Source: Microstegium vimineum (lineage: Eukaryota > Streptophyta > Magnoliopsida > Poales > Poaceae). Taken from it: 64,000 bases of DNA. Both the position numbers and the translations under genes were made by a program. Positions within the stretch are counted from its first letter, which is position 1; every line of letters starts with the position of its first letter. Below are positions 21,756-34,175 of the stretch, piece by piece. The notes below the pieces were generated by a model. The model saw only the letters and a program-made list of their open reading frames with translations, ran no database searches and had not been told where the DNA came from. Where the stretch lies: positions 12,555,689 through 12,619,688 of the forward strand of contig CM039139.1 of assembly GCA_022036555.1 (NCBI GenBank). Direction: 5' to 3'.

Positions 21756-22945
21756 ACCACCCACCATCGCATCCCTATCTCTCGAGATTGAGTCTTTGAA
21801 CGACACCTTGATAAGTCAGGATGCTTTACTCAAGCGTGTCGTGTGCGAGAGGAACGATTTCAAGGCTAAGTATCTTAGCACGCTGCATGAGCTAGAGTTT
21901 GCTAAGGCGTCAGTGGTGGTTACCGAGAAGGTAGAGTGTGATGCTTGTGCCATCCACATGTCTAGTCTTGTCACTCTCCAAGAAAAGTATGGCACTCTAC
22001 TTGAGGAGGTCAGTGAGCTGAAGGCTAGGCCTAGCTTGCTTGGTGCATGCAAGTCTTGCTTAGGCTGCGTTCTGAGCTGGCACAAAGAGATGCTAGGATT
22101 GTTGTGCTAGAGAAGGTCAGCTCGGATAGCACTAGAGAGTCGGAACACTTTGAGGCTTTGGAGGTTGAGATCCCGCCGTGCAGACACGACAAGATGCGAA
22201 CCGAGGAAGAAAACACATACCTTCGGTCCATCTTGAGCTGGGTGTCTTGCCGAGAGCTGCATTGGGGATGATGTTTAGCCAATGCAAAAGAGCTAGCAGC
22301 ACGGGAGTAGGCTTTGCTATAGGTGGGAAGGACGATAGCATGTTTGGTAAGATCGGTGAGTGCAGTGGTTTGAGCAAGAATAAGAAACCCACCACAACTC
22401 CCAAGCTTACCAAGATCACTCCACCTAAGCCTACCAACCCCTCTGAGTTTCCTATAAGAGATGGTGTGTTTGAAGAACCACCCAAAACCACTCCACAGAA
22501 GCAAGTGTGGATTGCCAAACCGAACCATCTTTGCAACCCACTTGACACACTGCCAGACATCTCTAGTGATCCCCTTCCTAAGAAAGCTAGAGCCACCCAA
22601 CCCAACAAGAGAGTGCCTACCAAGAGAGTGGTGATGTACCATTGTGAGTATTGTGAGCAGGATGGGCATTTGGCTAAGTTTTGCTATAGGAGGAAGAGAG
22701 ATGATCGGAGGCAGGTCGAGTTGAACAACCGGGACATGTACCACCCACGAGTTGGGGTGCGTGAACCGGAAGTTCGAAGGCGCACTACTAGGCCTAGATG
22801 TACAATGCCTCAAGGTGCTAGGCCTCAGGAGGCGAGACCACACAGTGGTCATGCCCGGCGGGGTACCGGTCGTGACTCATATGACTACAGGCCTCGTGGT
22901 GGTGGCTTTACTCCACCCTTCGCTAGCGGACCACGTTTTCCCTAG
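21756..22945 (+). pseudogene. Sirevirus gag, frameshifted
   Basis: The first frame to 22110 is coiled-coil (IESLNDTLISQDALLKRVV and LSTLHELEFAKASVVVTEKV). It shifts near 22050 to LRSELAQRDARIVVLEKVSS, then into the frame ending at 22945. The last frame has a CCHC zinc knuckle, CEYCEQDGHLAKFC (CX2CX4HX4C), followed by Arg/Gly-rich sequence. The N-terminal part lies outside. A gag of this layout is typical for Maximus/Sirevirus elements. Confidence 0.82.
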
Positions 22946-23106
22946 CGTGGTGATCGCTATCCTCCCATGGGATAGGAGATGTTTGGCTTTTCTCCTAACT
23001 CGTTCTTTAGGCAAATGGGACAACACTGGTATCCTTCACAGTTTACTAACCCCAGTGTTGGTCCATTTGCTCACCCTATGTCTTTTTATTGATGTAGGAA
23101 GGAGGA

Positions 23107-24816
23107 CTGGAGGAGACTTGGCTTGTGGATTCCGGATGCTCACGCCATATGACCGGAAGTGCCAAGTGGTTCTCCAGCCTCGACCCCGTGCACCACACCG
23201 AGTATATCACATTCGGGGACAAGAGTAAAGGTAAGGTTGTCTCCCGAGGGTCCATCCGAGTGAACTCTTCTTTTGTCCTCAAGGATGTTGCTTTGGTTGT
23301 GAATTTGCATTTTAACCTTCTCTCGGTTTCGCAACTCCTCGAAGACGGTTTTGAAGTGAGCTTTAAGCCAAACTTGTCTCGAATTTTGGACTCTCGTGGT
23401 GAGCTTGTTTGCCGAATTTTACCCTTCGGGAAGGTTTTTCGTGCGGATTTTTCTATCTCTTCCGGACCTTCTCGTTGTCTTCTTGTCGGTTCTTCCTCCG
23501 AGCTTTGGAAGTGGCATAGGAGATTGGGACATTTGAGTTTTGACTTGCTTGCAAGGCTTAGCTCAATGGACCTTATCCAAGGATTGCCAAAGCTGAAGTT
23601 CGAGAAGGATTTGGTTTACCATCCTTGCAGGCATGGAAAGATGGTTGCTGCTTCCCATCCTCCTGTGACTGAGATCTTGACCACTCGACCCGGCGAGCTC
23701 TTACACATGGACACAGTTGATCCAGCTCGAGTCAGGTTGGAAGGAGGGAAGTGGTATGTGGTTGTAGTCGTTGATGACTACTCGAGGTACTCTTGGGTGT
23801 TCTTTTTGGACAGTAAGGATGAGGCTTTTCCTTTGGTTCGAGATCTGATTTTGAGATTGCAAAATAAGCTACCTAAGAATGCCATGAGAGCTATCCGCAG
23901 TGACAATGGCACAGAATTCAAAAATGCTCACTTTGCATCTCTTTGTTCTTCTTTGGGTCTCGACCACCAGTTTTCCTCACCTCACACTCCCCAGCAGAAC
24001 GGTGTTGTTGAGCGCAAGAATCGGACCCTTGTTGAGATGGCCAAGACGATGCTCGATGAGCATAGGACTCCGAGGCAGTATTGGGCCGAGGCACTCAGTT
24101 CCGCTTGCTATGTTTCCAATCGCATTTTCCTCCAAGCTTTCAAGAAGAAGACTTCTTATGAGTTGCGATTTGGGAGACCACCCAAGGTAAGTCACCTACG
24201 GGTGTTTGGGTGCAGGTGCTTCATCCTCAAAAAGGGCGGTAAGTTGGATAAATTTGAATCACGGTCTTCTGACGGTATCTTTCTTGGTTATTCTACACAC
24301 TCTCGTGCTTATCGTGCACTTAACCTTGAAACTAACCGAGTGATGGAGACTTGTGAGATTACCTTTGATGAAACTATGCCCTGTGTTTCCATTGCTTTTG
24401 AGTTTGCAGGTGATGATGAGGTGAACACTAGCATCTTTCTGGAGGAGGAGCAGGATGATGCCGATTGGGGTGATCCCGAGCCAACTCCACTAGCTGCCCC
24501 CGTTGACCCTACGACGTCCACTTCGGCTCACGGTCCTGATCCGACTACTTCCTCTACATGGGGGGCGTTCGAGCAGCTTCCTCAGTCGGTGCTCGTTGCA
24601 CCTGAGGGAGCTCCAGCTGTTGTTGAGAGGGAGGCCACTTCGTCCAGGCAGGCTCCCCGCCACATCCAGCGGCAACACCCGCCGGAGAACATCATCGGCG
24701 ACATTGACCGTCGAGTCACGCGTTCCAGGTCATATACCTCTCACTTTGCTCATTCGGCTTTTGTCGCTTCTTTTGAGCCCCGAGATGTTGGACACGCTTT
24801 GATGGATCCGGATTAG
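23107..24816 (+). pseudogene. Sirevirus protease and integrase
   Basis: The protease site is WLVDSGCSRHMTG at the start; no Met is needed because this is polyprotein sequence. Then come LLSVSQLLEDGFEV and the GAG-pre-integrase motif WHRRLGHLS, where the usual CxxC pair reads YHPCRHGKM, so one Cys is lost. The integrase core has Asp in HMDTVDP, Asp in IRSDNGTEF and Glu in NGVVERKNRTL. A long acidic Pro/Ser/Thr linker follows. A TAG at 24814 after LMDPD, where Trp is expected, separates it from RT. Confidence 0.88.
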
Positions 24817-26290
24817 ATTAATGCCATGCATGAGGAGTTAGAAAACTTTGAGCGAAACCGCGTTTGGGTCTTAGTTCCTCCACCACCTAGTTGTCACCCT
24901 ATAGGTACCAAATGGGTTTTCAAAAACAAACAAAGTGAGGATGGGGTGGTAGTGCGCAACAAGGCTAGGTTGGTAGCTCAAGGCTTTTGTCAAAAGGAGG
25001 GAATAGACTATGAGGAAACCTTTGCTCCCGTAGCTCGTTTAGAATCCTTCTAGCTTTTGCGGCTTCTAAGGGTTCTAAACTTTTTCAAATGGACGTTAAA
25101 ACTGCTTTCTTAAACGGCTACATAGAGGAGGAAGTTTATGTTAAACAACCTCCCGGTTTCGAAAATCCCAAGTTTCCAAACCATGTTTTTAAACTTCACA
25201 AAGCTTTGTATGGTTTGAAATAAGCACCTAGAGCATGGTATGATAGGCTAAAAACCTTTTTGCTTGCTAAGAGATTTAAAATGGGATCGGTAGATAAGAC
25301 GTTGTTTCTCCTCAAGCAAGGCAAAGATACTCTCCTTGTCCAAATATACGTGGATGATATCATCTTTGGTGGTTCTTCTCATGCTATTGTTGCCAAGTTT
25401 GCAGATCTTATGATCAGGGAATTTGAGATGAGCATGATGGGAGAGTTGACTTTCTTTCTCGGGTTGCAAATTAAGCAAACCCGGGAAGGGACGTTCGTGC
25501 ACCAAGGCAAGTACACGAAGGATATCTTGAAGAAGTTTGACATGGGTGAGGCAAAGCCTCTTTCGACGCCCATGTCGACTACGACTGCCTTGGATGCGGA
25601 CGAGGAAGGAGAGGCGGTGGACCAGACGGAGTACCGCAGTATGATCAGGTCGCTTCTGTACCTGACGGCGACCCGGTCGGACATTCAGTTCGTCGTCTGC
25701 CTGTGTGCTCGCTTTCAGGCGTCCCCACGGACTTCGCACAAGCAGGCGGTGAAACGCATCATGAGGTACTTGCGCTTCACTCTCGAATTTAGTCTTTGGT
25801 TCTCCACCTCTTCCTCTCTTGTGCTTTGTGGTTATTCTGACGCCGACTTTGCCGGTTGCCGACTTGATCGGAAGTCCACTTCTGGGACTTGCCAGTTTCT
25901 CGGGTCTTCTTTGGTTTCTTGGTCTTCTCACAAGCAGTCTACCATGGCACAGTCAACGTGCGAAGCTGAGTACGTTGCCACGGCTAGCTGTTGCTCGCAG
26001 TTGATTTGGATGATTGCCACTTTGAGAGATTTCGGTCTTGAGCTTACTAAGGTGCCTCTACTTTGTGATAGCACGAGTGCAATTAGTGTGGCCAAAAATC
26101 CCGTGCTTCATTCAAAGACCAAGCACATTGAGGTCCGCTTTCACTTCTTGAGAGATCATTATGAGAAGGGCGACATTGACCTCCGGCATGTCGAGACCCA
26201 AAACCAGCTTGCGGATATTTTCACGAAGCCTTTGGATCAAGCTGCGTTTTCTCGCCTTCGAGGTGAGTTGGGTGTTTGCTTTCCTTTTTA
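24817..26290 (+). pseudogene. Sirevirus reverse transcriptase and RNase H
   Basis: Starts INAMHEELENFERNRVWVLV and GTKWVFKNKQ; a frameshift after VARLES near 25050 moves to FQMDVKTAFLNGYIEEEVYV. A TAA interrupts YGLK-APRAWYDRL near 25222. From 25260 the frame is open to the end: IYVDDIIFGG (catalytic), FFLGLQIKQTREG, then RNase H with YSDADFAGC, SWSSHKQST, CEAEYVATAS and the terminal LADIFTKPLDQA. Three lesions in RT make it inactive. Confidence 0.88.
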
Positions 26291-27963
26291 GAGGAGGAAA
26301 GTTTTGTGTATCATAGTTCTTTTTGGTTCTTTTTGTCTTTTCTTTCTTTTCTTTGGTGTCTTTGTAGTGTTAATTGGTGTCATTGCATTTTGCATCTCAT
26401 TTACATTTGTGACATAGTTCATTTTAAGCTTCATATCTATAGCCGATATAATGAATCTATACTCTGTTTGAGGTGTTTTATGTGTCTATGGTGTTGTCTA
26501 ACTTAGACTCTTTTTGATCTTTATGATATGCAATAGAGCTAAGTTAGAAAAGCTTTAAAACTGAATTTAAATTCCCCATGTCACCTCTGAAATGGCACTA
26601 GCATGTGTAGGCTTTTGAAGATCCTTCTTGGCTGCCTTGTATATAGCTTTTAACTATGGCTCTTCATTGTTTCATTCACTACCTTTGAGCACCATGATTA
26701 ATATCTAAAATGAAATTGCTCTCTGTTTTGTGAATTAGAAAGATCGAGTTGGGTCTGCATTGTGAGCACTTCACCGTGTGTTCGAGACTGCTTCCCATAT
26801 GGGTCGATACTTGAGCGGTGTCGTGTATGACCAAAACCGGTGTGTCAAGTCCTTTTACTTCGCCCGGTTGGTAAGCAGTGGCATCACTTTGCTTACAACC
26901 ACTCACATACAACTTAAATGTGCCTAAAACTGAAAACTGGCTGCAACACTCTGAAATTTGGAAAATTCATTCAGTTGGGTCATTGGCTTGTTGTATGCAC
27001 TTTGCTAAGGGATAGTTTTACTTGCTATACATGAGATTGCTTTGAGATAGATCCTATCTTGTTTGCCATGTCTAGTTGTCTCTAGGAGGTGATACCCTTT
27101 CTCTGCTCTCACATGATATGCTCTCTAAAATAGCTTCTAAAGTGATCTTGAGCTCAACTTGAGTCTTTGCTGGGCACGTAGAGCTTTTCCTATTCTCACA
27201 GGATCACATCACTTAGAGCATCTATTCATTGTCTTAGATCTAAGTATGAAGCTTTTGCACTCATTTTGCATTTCATGGCATTTGTTGCTGGATCTTGAGT
27301 TGTTGATGTTTGATGAGCTACATGTGTCACCAAGGGGGAGAGATATGTGCATTTCATTCCATTTTTAGCCATCTACTTCCAAGGGGGAGCAAATGTGCTT
27401 TTTGAGCTTCATTGGTCTTAATTGATATCTCTGTGACTTGGCTCTCTTTTCACCCCTTCTTGGTATCTTGAGTGTGCTTTTGCCTAGGGGGAGCTCTTGC
27501 TAGATGTGTTGAGCCTTTGCCTCTTCTGGAGGATCTAGCTTGTTTTGTTGACTTCGACAGGTTTCGATTGCTTCTTGAGCATTAGGGGATGTAAGTGGTT
27601 TCAATTGGTATCCTTTCAGCTCCCCTAGTGTTTAAATTGGAAGTTTGAGCTTTGAGAGCTGTGATTGGTATTTTGGACTTGCTAGCGGTGTTGAGCCCGT
27701 TTTCTGCCTCTTTTGAGGGCTAGCTTTGTTCTGCCCATGTGCTTTTGATTGGCATCAGTAAGTGGCTTTGTTATGAGGTGTTTTTGAAGGATGCTTTTAA
27801 GTGGTATCATTTTTTGCCTCTCTCTTTTAATTGGTATCGTGTTTACTTCTCTCAAGTGACCCTGTTTTGGCTTTGGTAGCTTTTTGGTCATTTGGAGAGC
27901 TTTACCTTGTGGCTCAAATCTGAAATGCACTTGTGTTGACAATGCACTCATCAAGGGGGAGAT
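26291..27963 (+). other. Sirevirus non-coding region with multiple polypurine tracts
   Basis: No open frame of note; any envelope-like gene is absent. CAAGGGGGAG or close variants occur at 27331-27340, 27380-27389, 27484-27494 and 27952-27961. The last one lies directly before the LTR and is the functional polypurine tract. Intervening sequence is rich in TTTTGAGC-like runs. Confidence 0.7.
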
Positions 27964-29978
27964 TGCGAACACATGGTGGATAAGTACCCATGTATGTTCA
28001 ACTTTGATGATGAGTGATCGTCCAACACGTGAGTGTTTCAGTTTGAGTGGCTTACCCTAACCTCTGCGAAAGCAGAATGTGTGTTTGTCTATCGGCTTGT
28101 TGTGTCCAGGTGCTATGCCTAGTGACAGTGGTCAATGGCGTGGAGAAGGTCGAGTAGAGGCTTGCCGTGCCGATGGACTGAGAGCGGTGAAGGGTTGAAG
28201 TGGGGCTCGGACTGAGGGACCATGGGCGCCGGCAGACTAGCTGTGGTGGCTAGTACTTGGCACCGACGAGTGCGAGAAGACATGGAGGTAGACCGAGTCG
28301 ACCGAGTCAAGACGGTGGACGCGCGAGTCGAGCGGAGGCTCAGGGGACTCGGAGTCCGACCGGACGAAGACAAGGTGGCTCGCGTCAAGTGGTTTGGTGG
28401 TTTGGGCCTCAAAACCATCCGCATCGGTTTCCGAGTTTGGGCCGCAAAACTCGGGGTTCGATAGTTGAGCCCAAAGCTACCGGTGGCGGGTTTCCTGGGT
28501 TTGGGCCTCAAAACCTAGGCGGAGCTTCCGAGGAAGCGGGGATGGCACGTGGCGGAATCCTGGACGTTGCGTCGAGGCGACGGCAACTCCCGGTAGGAAG
28601 CGGGGCCGTCCATTCAAAATGCGGGAGATATTTTCCGGAGCTTAGACTGCAATGCTTAGGCTAGGTAGTTCACTCAATGTATCTAGGGGGTCTTTGGGAA
28701 ATAGCCAAAGCCTGATAAGTAGGAGGTCAAGGGGTATCCCTCATCCCATCTCTTTAACCCTAATCATTTGCCCCAACTCTCTCTCTCTCTAGTTCATGAG
28801 ATCCCTAGGTTGCTTCCACCAACCTTTGTAAGAACTTGAGTTTGTCGCGAGGAATCGGAGGCCGTAATCTCCGTAAGCCATGGTGGTCTCGATTCCGTGA
28901 TTGTGTCCCCATTTTGCTTGTATTCTTCGCGTTTTGCTTTTGCTCCCTATTTTCCCGAGATGATTTCTCTTTGTAGGGAGTAGCTCTTGCAATTCCGTTT
29001 GAACCAAGTTGTTCGTATCCGTGAGGAACTTCTTTGCACCGAAGGAATTCTCCTCAAACCTCACGAGTGCGTAGATCGGATGTTATCTTTGTGGCGTTCT
29101 TCGTTTTCCCCTTTCTCCCCCAAATCTGAGTGTTCCCGTTTATCCTCTCCAAATTGAGCGATGATTTCTTCGGGATAGCTCCACTACTGCACAAGGATCA
29201 TGCCTACAAAGTTTGGTTGCAGTTGGTGATCATTTGGTTGAGTTTTGGGAAGATTTGGCGGAGAGAAAGTCGTTTTTCGCGAGCTTCATCGTTTCTATTC
29301 GTGAGCTCCGGACCAGGCGTCGGACGTCTTTGACTAGGCTCCGGACCATTACAAGTGGTCCGGTGGTCAAGTCCCGGGAAACTGCCTGACTACTCAGAGC
29401 GTCGGACCAGAGCCATTGATCCGACAGTGAGCGTCGGACGAGTTGTCCGAAGCCTGGGTGCTTACTGTTTTTGGAGAGGGATTTTCTCAGTAAGCGTCGG
29501 ACCAGGTGCATTAGTCCGACGGTGTGCGTCGGACCAGTGTCCGGAGCTTGGGTACTCTCTGTGTAGTTCCTGAGCAAGCATCGGACCACTAAGTTTGGGC
29601 ATCGGACTAGTCCGGTGGTTCCCTGGTGAGCACCCGACCAAAGGCTCCGGACCACTTCCATTGGTCCGGAGGTCTTGCTTCAACTAGTCCGGAGCTCCTG
29701 CTTGGTTGCTGTTTTCGCCCATTTTGTCTAGGTTCTTGCCTCTTTTCCCTAGGGGTTGAGATCCTATGTTTTTGGGGTTTCCGGTGAGTTTCTCTCCACT
29801 GTCGGTGAGCACTCATTTCTCCGTTTTCATCTGAATCCCCGCTCGCGTTGCTCGGGGAAGGTTGAGCACCCATCAACTGGGTTTGGATTTTGGGAAGAGT
29901 GGCCCGAATATTTTGAGAGAAATTTGAGGCTCCCATTCACCCCCCCCCCCCTCTGGTCGCCGTTCTCGGTCCTTCACA
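27964..29978 (+). repeat. Sirevirus 3' LTR
   Basis: Starts TGCGAAC right after CAAGGGGGAGAT and ends TTCACA, an imperfect TGYGAA inverted pair, about 2.0 kb. It carries a cluster of short GTCGGACC/TCCGGA repeats (about 29300-29700) and ends in a pyrimidine tract plus a C run, as in Opie-like LTRs. The next five bases, ATATG (29979-29983), are the expected duplication; its partner is outside the window. Confidence 0.72.
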
Positions 29979-30922
29979 ATATGATCTATCGGGCAATGAA
30001 GCCGGCGTGGGGCAACCCATTCGGCTTGAAGATCATATCAATTGGGGAGAAGGAAGATATTATGTTTACGGCATATTTCAAACACCAACAAGATATGGAG
30101 TGGGCACTAGCGGGATCGCCATGGATGGTGGGGAAGCATGCCCTAATTCTCCAACACTACGATGAACGACTCAGGCCTTCAGAGATCAGGTTTGATTGTA
30201 TGGATATCTGGATCCTGAATCTTCCGTTAGGATGGATGAACCTTCATCGGGGTGAGCGGGCAATGGGCCTGATCGGTGAAGTGAAGGAGATGGAGGTGGA
30301 AAGAGATGGGAAAGCTAGTGGTCCATTCCTTCGAGCTCGTGTTGCCATTGAGGTAACCAAGGCGCTGCGTAGGGGGGTCTTACTGAAAACAAAGAAAGAT
30401 GGAAACCCTGAATGGTTTGATATACAGTATGAAAAACTCCCTTTCTATTGTATGTCGTGTGGAGTCATGGGCCATTCAGAATATGAATGTGCTCAACCAG
30501 TGATTCACAACGACATGGGGAAGCTACCCTACGATCTCAAGCTCCGAGCCCCAGAGATAAAAAAGAAAAAGCTCCAAAATTTTGTTGAGGCAGCTGCTGA
30601 GTCCTATGGGAGTGGCACGTCGACGGGCTCCAAACAGGCTAGGGGACCAGAGGCCAGGTCAGAGGGGAATCAGGCCCAACACACAAGGAAAGGTGCAGAC
30701 CAGGAAGTTGGGGAGGAGGTGACCTCACCTCTGAAGACAAAAGTTGTAGAGGAGAAAGGACGAGATAGCAGGTCGAAAACAAATTCTAATCGCCAGTTGT
30801 TCCAGACTAAATCAAATGATAAGCAGTCAAAGGTGAGGAAGAGGAAATCCAAAGGCTCCGAACAGTCTCTAACGCCGGACCTGAACATATCGGCCGAGAG
30901 AACGATGGCCCTAGTTTCTTAG
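29979..30922 (+). pseudogene. LINE ORF1 protein, N-terminally truncated
   Basis: The RNA-binding ORF1 of plant LINEs. It begins inside the DUF4283-like domain (IYRAMKPAWGNPFGLKI and WALAGSPWMVGKHALILQ) and continues to the zinc knuckle FYCMSCGVMGHSEYEC (CX2CX4HX4C). A Lys/Glu/Ser-rich tail follows to a stop at 30920-30922. The frame stays open for its whole surviving length. The start codon and N-terminus were cut off by the LTR junction at 29978. Confidence 0.82.
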
Positions 30923-31062
30923 AGTGTTCAATAGATGGGTAAGCAGGTGGATGGGATAGGTACATCTGCTTCGGAGGAACTATCCAAGAAGCAGAGGAGG
31001 TTTTCAAACCAATCAAATGCACGATCGGCGGCGGCTGCAGACGACAGTCCCCGCCGGGCACA

Positions 31063-32154
31063 ATGGAAATCATGAGTTTAAACTACCGGGGCTTGGGGCG
31101 GCCCGAGGCAGTTCAAGAATTTCACAGCCTCATTCGGGTACATCAACCATTGGTGGTGTTCCTATCAGAGACGAGATTGTTTAGTAACAATGTGGACAAC
31201 CTAAAGCGAAGTTTTGGTTTCCCAAATGGGCTTGGCGTGGGAAGCTTTGGCCATGGTGGAGGGCTGACACTCTTATGGTCGCATGATGTAGATGTGAAGT
31301 TACAGACCTTTGACAGACTTCATATTGATGTGGTGGTAGTGAACCCAACTTCGAACGCTATCTTGTGGTGGTTCACTAGGTTCTATGGTGAAGCGAGGAG
31401 GGAGATGAGGCATCGCAGTTGGGAGCTCATGCATTATCTAGGCTCCCAAGGTGATGGCTCATGGCTATGTGCGGGTGATTTCAATGAAATTTTGGACGCT
31501 TAGGAACAATTTGGCGGAGTGACGAGATCTGAGCGACAAATGAATGGATTCCGAGATGCTGTGAATGGGTGTGGTTTCACAGACCTGGGCTTCTTGGGAC
31601 TACCCTATACCTGGGATAATAGACAACAAGGGGCTCAGAATATTAAGGTTCGGTTAGATCGTGCTCTTGCTAACACAGCATTCACTGATATGTTCAGAGA
31701 AATCAAGGTGTGGCATGTGCAGACTACTAAATCCGATCACTGTTGCTTAATTATTGAATGCTGCAAAAATAGAAAGATTGGCAGAAGGAGGAGTTTCAAA
31801 TATGAGAACATGTGGCGCAGGGACCCTTCTTACTCGCGTCTGGTGGATGCCTCTTGGGGGGATGCTAATTCAGTACAGACCCTAGGCCAGCTGCAGACTG
31901 TGTTGGGGAAAATGCAGACGTCCTTTCAGGAATGGGAATATTCAGTGTTCGGTTCAGTTAAGAAGCAACTTTCGAGTTTACGTCGTGAACTGGAAGATGA
32001 AAGACGTCAATCCATGTTCACTGGACCGTCTCAGCGAGAGCGACAGGTTATGGTCAGGATTTCTGAACTACTGGCTAGGGAGGAAACTATGGAGAAACAA
32101 CGCTCAAGAATTGCTTGGCTCAAAGAAGGTGATCGTAATACTAAACTGTTTTAG
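31063..32154 (+). pseudogene. LINE ORF2 endonuclease domain
   Basis: Endonuclease/exonuclease/phosphatase family, which nicks the target to prime reverse transcription. Motifs are MSLNYRGLG, FLSETRLF, GGLTLLW, CAGDFNEILDA (followed by a TAG at 31501), then RLDRALANTAFTDMF and KSDHCCLI, which carry the catalytic Asp-His. The region between endonuclease and RT (WLKEGDRNTKLF) ends in TAG at 32152. All catalytic motifs are present; two stops break the frame. Confidence 0.85.
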
Positions 32155-33029
32155 GCAAAAGCTAATGAAAGAGCTAAGACAAACCAGATTGTTGGGCTCA
32201 GGACACCTGAAGGCATGTTATTGACTGAACAGGGACAGCTTGAGAACATGGCCTCGGATTTCTACCAAGACCTGTTCACGGCCCAACCTGAGTCAAACCC
32301 AGAGGAGGTATTGATGCACGTACCTCGGCGAGTCACTGATAAAATGAATGAGATGCTGGTGTCAACCTTCACAAGTCAGGAAGTGGAAAAGGCCCTATCT
32401 ATGATGGGTGCCAATAAAGCTCCTGGACCTGACGGTTTCACAGCAGGGTTCTTTCAGACTCATTGGACCATTGTGGGAGCGAGTGTTACTAATGCAGTGC
32501 TGAATTTTCTGAACAATGGAGATTTACCTGAGGGAATCAATCAGACTACTATTGTCTTAATTCCGAAAACAAAACACCCCCAGGACCTCAAGAATTATAG
32601 GCCAATATCTCTTTGTAATGTTATCTACAAGATTTTTTCTAAGGTTCTTGCTAATAGACTGTGGGTGTTTTTGGATGAGATTATTTCGGAAGAGCAAGGG
32701 GCCTTCGTCCCTGGACGGCTGATCACGGACAATGTGCTTGTCACTTATGAGTGCACTCATTATCTCAAGAGAAAGAAAGGTAAAGACCAGGGCATGTGCA
32801 ATCAAGCTGGATATGGAAAAAGCATATGATCGTGTGGAATGGAATTATTTACAGGGAATTATGCTTTGCCTTGGTTTTGCGGAGGATTTTGTGAATATTG
32901 TTATGCGATGTGTCACCTCAGTAACTTTTTCAGTTCGGGTAACCTTTCAAACAGCTTCAGACCCAGCAGAGGAATTCGCCAAGGTGACCCAATATCCCCT
33001 TACTTATTCTTGTTGTGTTCAGAAGGGTT
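32155..33029 (+). pseudogene. LINE ORF2 reverse transcriptase, first part
   Basis: Non-LTR RT (RVT_1). Motifs are MMGANKAPGPDGFTAGFF, LIPKTKHPQDLKNYRPISLC, KVLANRLWVFLDE and QGAFVPGRLITDNVL. A frameshift near 32800 is followed by KLDMEKAYDRVEW in another frame. A further shift near 32920 gives GIRQGDPISPYLFLLCSEGL. The LINE then breaks off at about 33029 and resumes near 36490 with the catalytic LLFADD motif. Confidence 0.85.
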
Positions 33030-34175
33030 GATATTATCAGGTAGGATGTCTAGCCACTCTTCACTCCCATTCAACCCTCTAATGATGTTGTGAAACACTG
33101 CTGCTGCTGGAATCTTAACTTGACATTGAATTGGGTAATGTGTCCCCACTTTCAGAATTGGAAATCGTTTTTTGAGAACCCCAAAGGCCCTCTCGATGTG
33201 ATTTCGAAGAATCGCATGCCGATGATTGAACAATTCCTTGTAGTTAGCATATGCATTTCCCCTCTGGCCACGTCTCCTGAACTCACTGAGATGATACCTA
33301 ACTCCTCTGTAGGGTGCAAGGAACGATGGTGTGTTTGCATATCCACCATCTACAAGATAGAATTTTCCAGCCGGCACAGTAAATCCCTTGCTAAGAGCAG
33401 AACGCAACATGCCTGCATCAGATGCAGATCCTTCCCATCCAGACGAGATGAAAGTGAACTTCAAATCAAAGTCACAGGCAAACATCACATTTTGCGATAG
33501 TGTCCCTTTCCTATTTCTATAGGGACTGACCTTGTCTTGTGCAATTGTGATAGGGATATGTGTACCATCAATAGCACCGATGCAGTTCTGCAGGTGAGAA
33601 AAATACTAAATATTTGGATTGTATTCAAGAATGGTATTAAGGAAAGTGTACTGTATATATGAACAACTAACCTGAAAGAATGGCATAAATCTAGGGTCAC
33701 ATGTAATTTTCCCATGTGTGCGGCTTGGATTCGGAAGTCTGATAAACTTTTGGGTTAATGTTGGAATGATATCGAAGACCTCATTTATTTTCCTATGCAC
33801 TGTCTCACCGCTATGTTGAAACTCCTTCTTTAGCCTATCTATGCTTGCATTGTGAGACAACATGAACATAAAAAGTCCAAGTTGCTCCTCAATCTTCATA
33901 CCACGAGTGTCACGAAGCAAGTTCTCAGCCCTCAGAAAGTTTGCTACAGTTCTAAATATTTCAGCCTCCATCCTAAATTCTTCCTTGCACCAATTTTCGT
34001 GTCCTTCAAGGATCTCTTTAACTTTTTTAGCACCAGGAAGAGAAGAAGTATGCTCAGGTGTTTTCTCTTCATCGAGAAAGGGCATGAGAGCAGGGAGAAG
34101 TACAAAGAATAGCTCCTCATCTTCTTCTTCCTCTTCCAACAAAAAATTCCTGGCATGCTCCTCCCAAGAAGCCAT
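33000..34175 (-). CDS. PIF/Harbinger-type transposase, two exons
   Basis: Minus-strand gene: exon 1 34175-33672, intron 33671-33588 (84 nt, GTTAGT...CTGCAG), exon 2 33587-33000, about 363 codons without a break. Exon 1 is acidic at the N-terminus, then helical (LRDTRGMKIEEQLGLFMFML and GETVHRKINEVFDIIP), the usual DNA-binding half. Exon 2 is the DDE domain: Asp in IGAIDGTHIPITI, Asp in SDAGMLR and VDGGYAN, Glu in HIERAFGVLKKRFPIL. It would excise and reinsert Harbinger elements and could act on the Tourist MITEs nearby. The last 11 or so residues come from LINE sequence, so the element's 3' end is lost. No companion Myb-like protein was found. The ATG at 34175 is the first in frame. Confidence 0.8.

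Larger units (their letters stand above)
21756..29978 (+). mobile_element. Sirevirus-type Ty1/copia element, 5' part not in the window
   Basis: Order is gag with coiled coil and CCHC knuckle, protease, integrase, RT, RNase H, then a 1.7-kb non-coding stretch with several CAAGGGGGAG tracts, then an LTR of about 2 kb. Repeated polypurine tracts before the 3' LTR are a known mark of Sireviruses (Opie/Ji/PREM2 group). The surviving part begins abruptly inside gag exactly at the end of the copia-1 LTR, which suggests that copia-1 inserted here and that the missing 5' part lies upstream of the window. Confidence 0.85.

Noticed and set aside
29756..29978. Upstream extension of LINE ORF1 to an earlier start
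   Set aside because: This part lies in the Sirevirus LTR; the fused frame is accidental.
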